Notes under the pieces: model-generated
What the model was told of the DNA's origin: nothing
Database searches by the model: none
What the model saw: the letters and a program-made list of their open reading frames with translations, nothing else
Shown: positions 40,269 through 41,151 of the stretch, piece after piece
Layout: every line of letters begins with the position of its first letter
Position numbering within the stretch: position 1 is the first letter of the stretch
Position numbers and translations under genes: made by a program
From: Stagonosporopsis chrysanthemi
Lineage: Eukaryota; Ascomycota; Dothideomycetes; Pleosporales; Didymellaceae
Direction: 5' to 3'
Length of the DNA stretch: 41,151 nucleotides
NCBI GenBank assembly: GCA_022560025.1
Contig: JAFISE010000224.1
Span: 1,397-42,547, forward strand

Positions 40269-40937
40269 CTACAAGTACATGCCTGTGATCCACCAGCCCG
40301 GGCCCCTCCAGCCGCCATTAAGCCACGCTTTTTCTTTTTCAATCTTGAGCCCCACGGTACGGAAGCCCAGCTTGCGCAGCACGCGCTGACTGCCGGGGTT
40401 CTCCTGGTCGACGCCGGCTTCGACGTAAAACACCGTCTTGCCATCTGACTGTCCCTCCGTCTTGATCTCGCTGTGCTGACTCGCCCTCCACTCTTTAACA
40501 GCGCCAGCATACCACTCGAGCACCCCCCTACACGCCTCCGTCGCATACCCCCTTCCATGCGCGTGCTCGAAGAAGGCGTACCCCAAGACCCTCAAATACA
40601 ACTCAACACCCGTCAACGCCTCCTCCCTCTCCTTGACCTCCTCCTCACACAACACTACCCCCTCGCCCACCTCTGCCGACCGATCAAAACTCTCCGGCGG
40701 AGGCAGTTCCAGCCCCACAGGCGGCAGCCTCAGACTCACACTGCCGAGGTGCGTGCCCAGTCCATCCGCGCGACCTCCCCCGTCCCTTTCCCCACTACTC
40801 TCTTCCGACTCGCCGTGCACGAAAACAGCATAAAACCAGTTATCCCACCTCTTCATATGTTCAATCATCCACAACCGGCTTTCCTCAAGCGACTTCGTGG
40901 CGCCGTGAAGACTTGAATGCTTTAGCGCGAGGAGCAT
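40269..40937 (-). CDS. GNAT acetyltransferase, probably incomplete at the 5' end
   Basis: 222 residues from the ATG at 40937. The acetyl-CoA site region reads LGYAFFEHAHGRGYATEACR followed by GVLEWYAG, and the C-terminal NPGSQRVLRKLGFRTVGL is the usual GNAT end (Acetyltransf_3/RimJ-like). A low-complexity insert rich in Glu and Gly lies at about residues 43-63. The frame stays open upstream of this ATG with coding-like sequence (LSLIQPRYRPHIPHPSSYAV) up to the poly-G run at 41032, with no other ATG. The true start is therefore probably lost in the bad contig end. Substrate unknown (small molecule or protein N-terminus). Convergent with the CoA-transferase 3' part, 92 bp apart. Confidence 0.8.
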   Translation of the reverse strand: MLLALKHSSLHGATKSLEESRLWMIEHMKRWDNWFYAVFVHGESEESSGERDGGGRADGLGTHLGSVSLRLPPVGLELPPPESFDRSAEVGEGVVLCEEEVKEREEALTGVELYLRVLGYAFFEHAHGRGYATEACRGVLEWYAGAVKEWRASQHSEIKTEGQSDGKTVFYVEAGVDQENPGSQRVLRKLGFRTVGLKIEKEKAWLNGGWRGPGWWITGMYL

Positions 40938-41031
40938 GGGGAGGGAGTGTGTGGAGACGGCGTAGGAGGAGGGGTGGGGGATGTGTGGACGGTATCTAGG
41001 CTGGATGAGGGAGAGTTCTGTGGTTTGGGTT

Positions 41032-41151
41032 GGGGGGGGGGGGGGGGGGGGGGGTGGGGTGGGGGAGGGAAAAGGGGGGCAAAGAAGAAGAAAAAACGGC
41101 GGGGGGGAGGGGGAAAAAAAACGGCGGGGGAGAGAAAAAAAAAAACAACCC
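41032..41151. repeat. Poly-G run and homopolymer-rich contig end
   Basis: Twenty-three consecutive G at 41032-41054, then alternating G-rich and A-rich runs to the end. It mirrors the left end and probably is not genuine genomic sequence. It cuts off the likely 5' end of the GNAT gene. Confidence 0.7.

Overview
The window reads as nuclear DNA of a filamentous ascomycete (Pezizomycotina, possibly a dothideomycete; class is a guess). Genes are monocistronic, on both strands, about 2 kb apart, and cut by very short GT..AG introns (45-98 nt) with CTRAY-type branch sites. Several proteins are typically fungal: a Zn(II)2Cys6 regulator, two 2EXR proteins, a Dal5-like permease and a GT31-like transferase. 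Both ends (1-120 and about 41032-41151) are homopolymer-rich and look like low-quality contig ends.

Layout. 1-1041: low-complexity contig end. 1.0-2.5 kb: Golgi-type glycosyltransferase (-). 3.9-7.4 kb: divergent pair of an allantoate-permease-type MFS transporter (-, 4 exons) and a 2-oxoglutarate/Fe(II) dioxygenase (+, 4 exons). 8-9 kb: PTGR1-like NADP reductase (-). 9.9-13.1 kb: Maf nucleotide pyrophosphatase (-) and a ZZ-finger protein (-). 13.9-18.4 kb: Zn2Cys6 regulator, four-carbon acid-sugar kinase-like protein (DUF1537) and a SnoaL-like protein, all (+). 18.7-20.6 kb: 2EXR protein (+) converging on a small cupin (-). 21-24.6 kb: divergent Kelch protein (-) and an acidic protein with a coilin-like N-terminus (+). 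25.4-28.9 kb: MetE-core methyltransferase (+) and a second 2EXR protein (+). 29.1-32.7 kb: SPRY protein (-) and an AtuA-family protein (-, 4 exons). 33.1-40.2 kb: CaiB/BaiF CoA-transferase gene (+), divergent from AtuA and split by a retrotransposon. 40.3 kb to the end: GNAT acetyltransferase (-) running into the bad contig end.

The most striking object is the 5,102-bp, 5'-truncated Tad-like LINE at 34764-39865. It interrupts the third exon of the CoA-transferase gene and is flanked by a perfect 14-bp target-site duplication. Its ORF2 carries an RIP-like hypermutation with unusually strict context. Between 35811 and 39500 I find no TCA, CCA, TGA or TGG on the given strand, while ACA, GCA, TGT and TGC remain common. 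This is what complete conversion of Y-C-A to Y-T-A on both strands would leave. ORF1 and the 3' end of the same element are largely spared.

Other points of note: a cupin gene whose start codon can be assembled by splicing (A|TG), a 72-nt in-frame intron in the Kelch gene, and a probable 5'-UTR intron that removes five upstream ATGs ahead of the MetE-like gene. The AtuA/CoA-transferase pair suggests a small acyl-CoA catabolic module that the LINE has probably disabled. All exon models were built by hand from splice signals, reading frame and remembered family motifs; no database search was possible.
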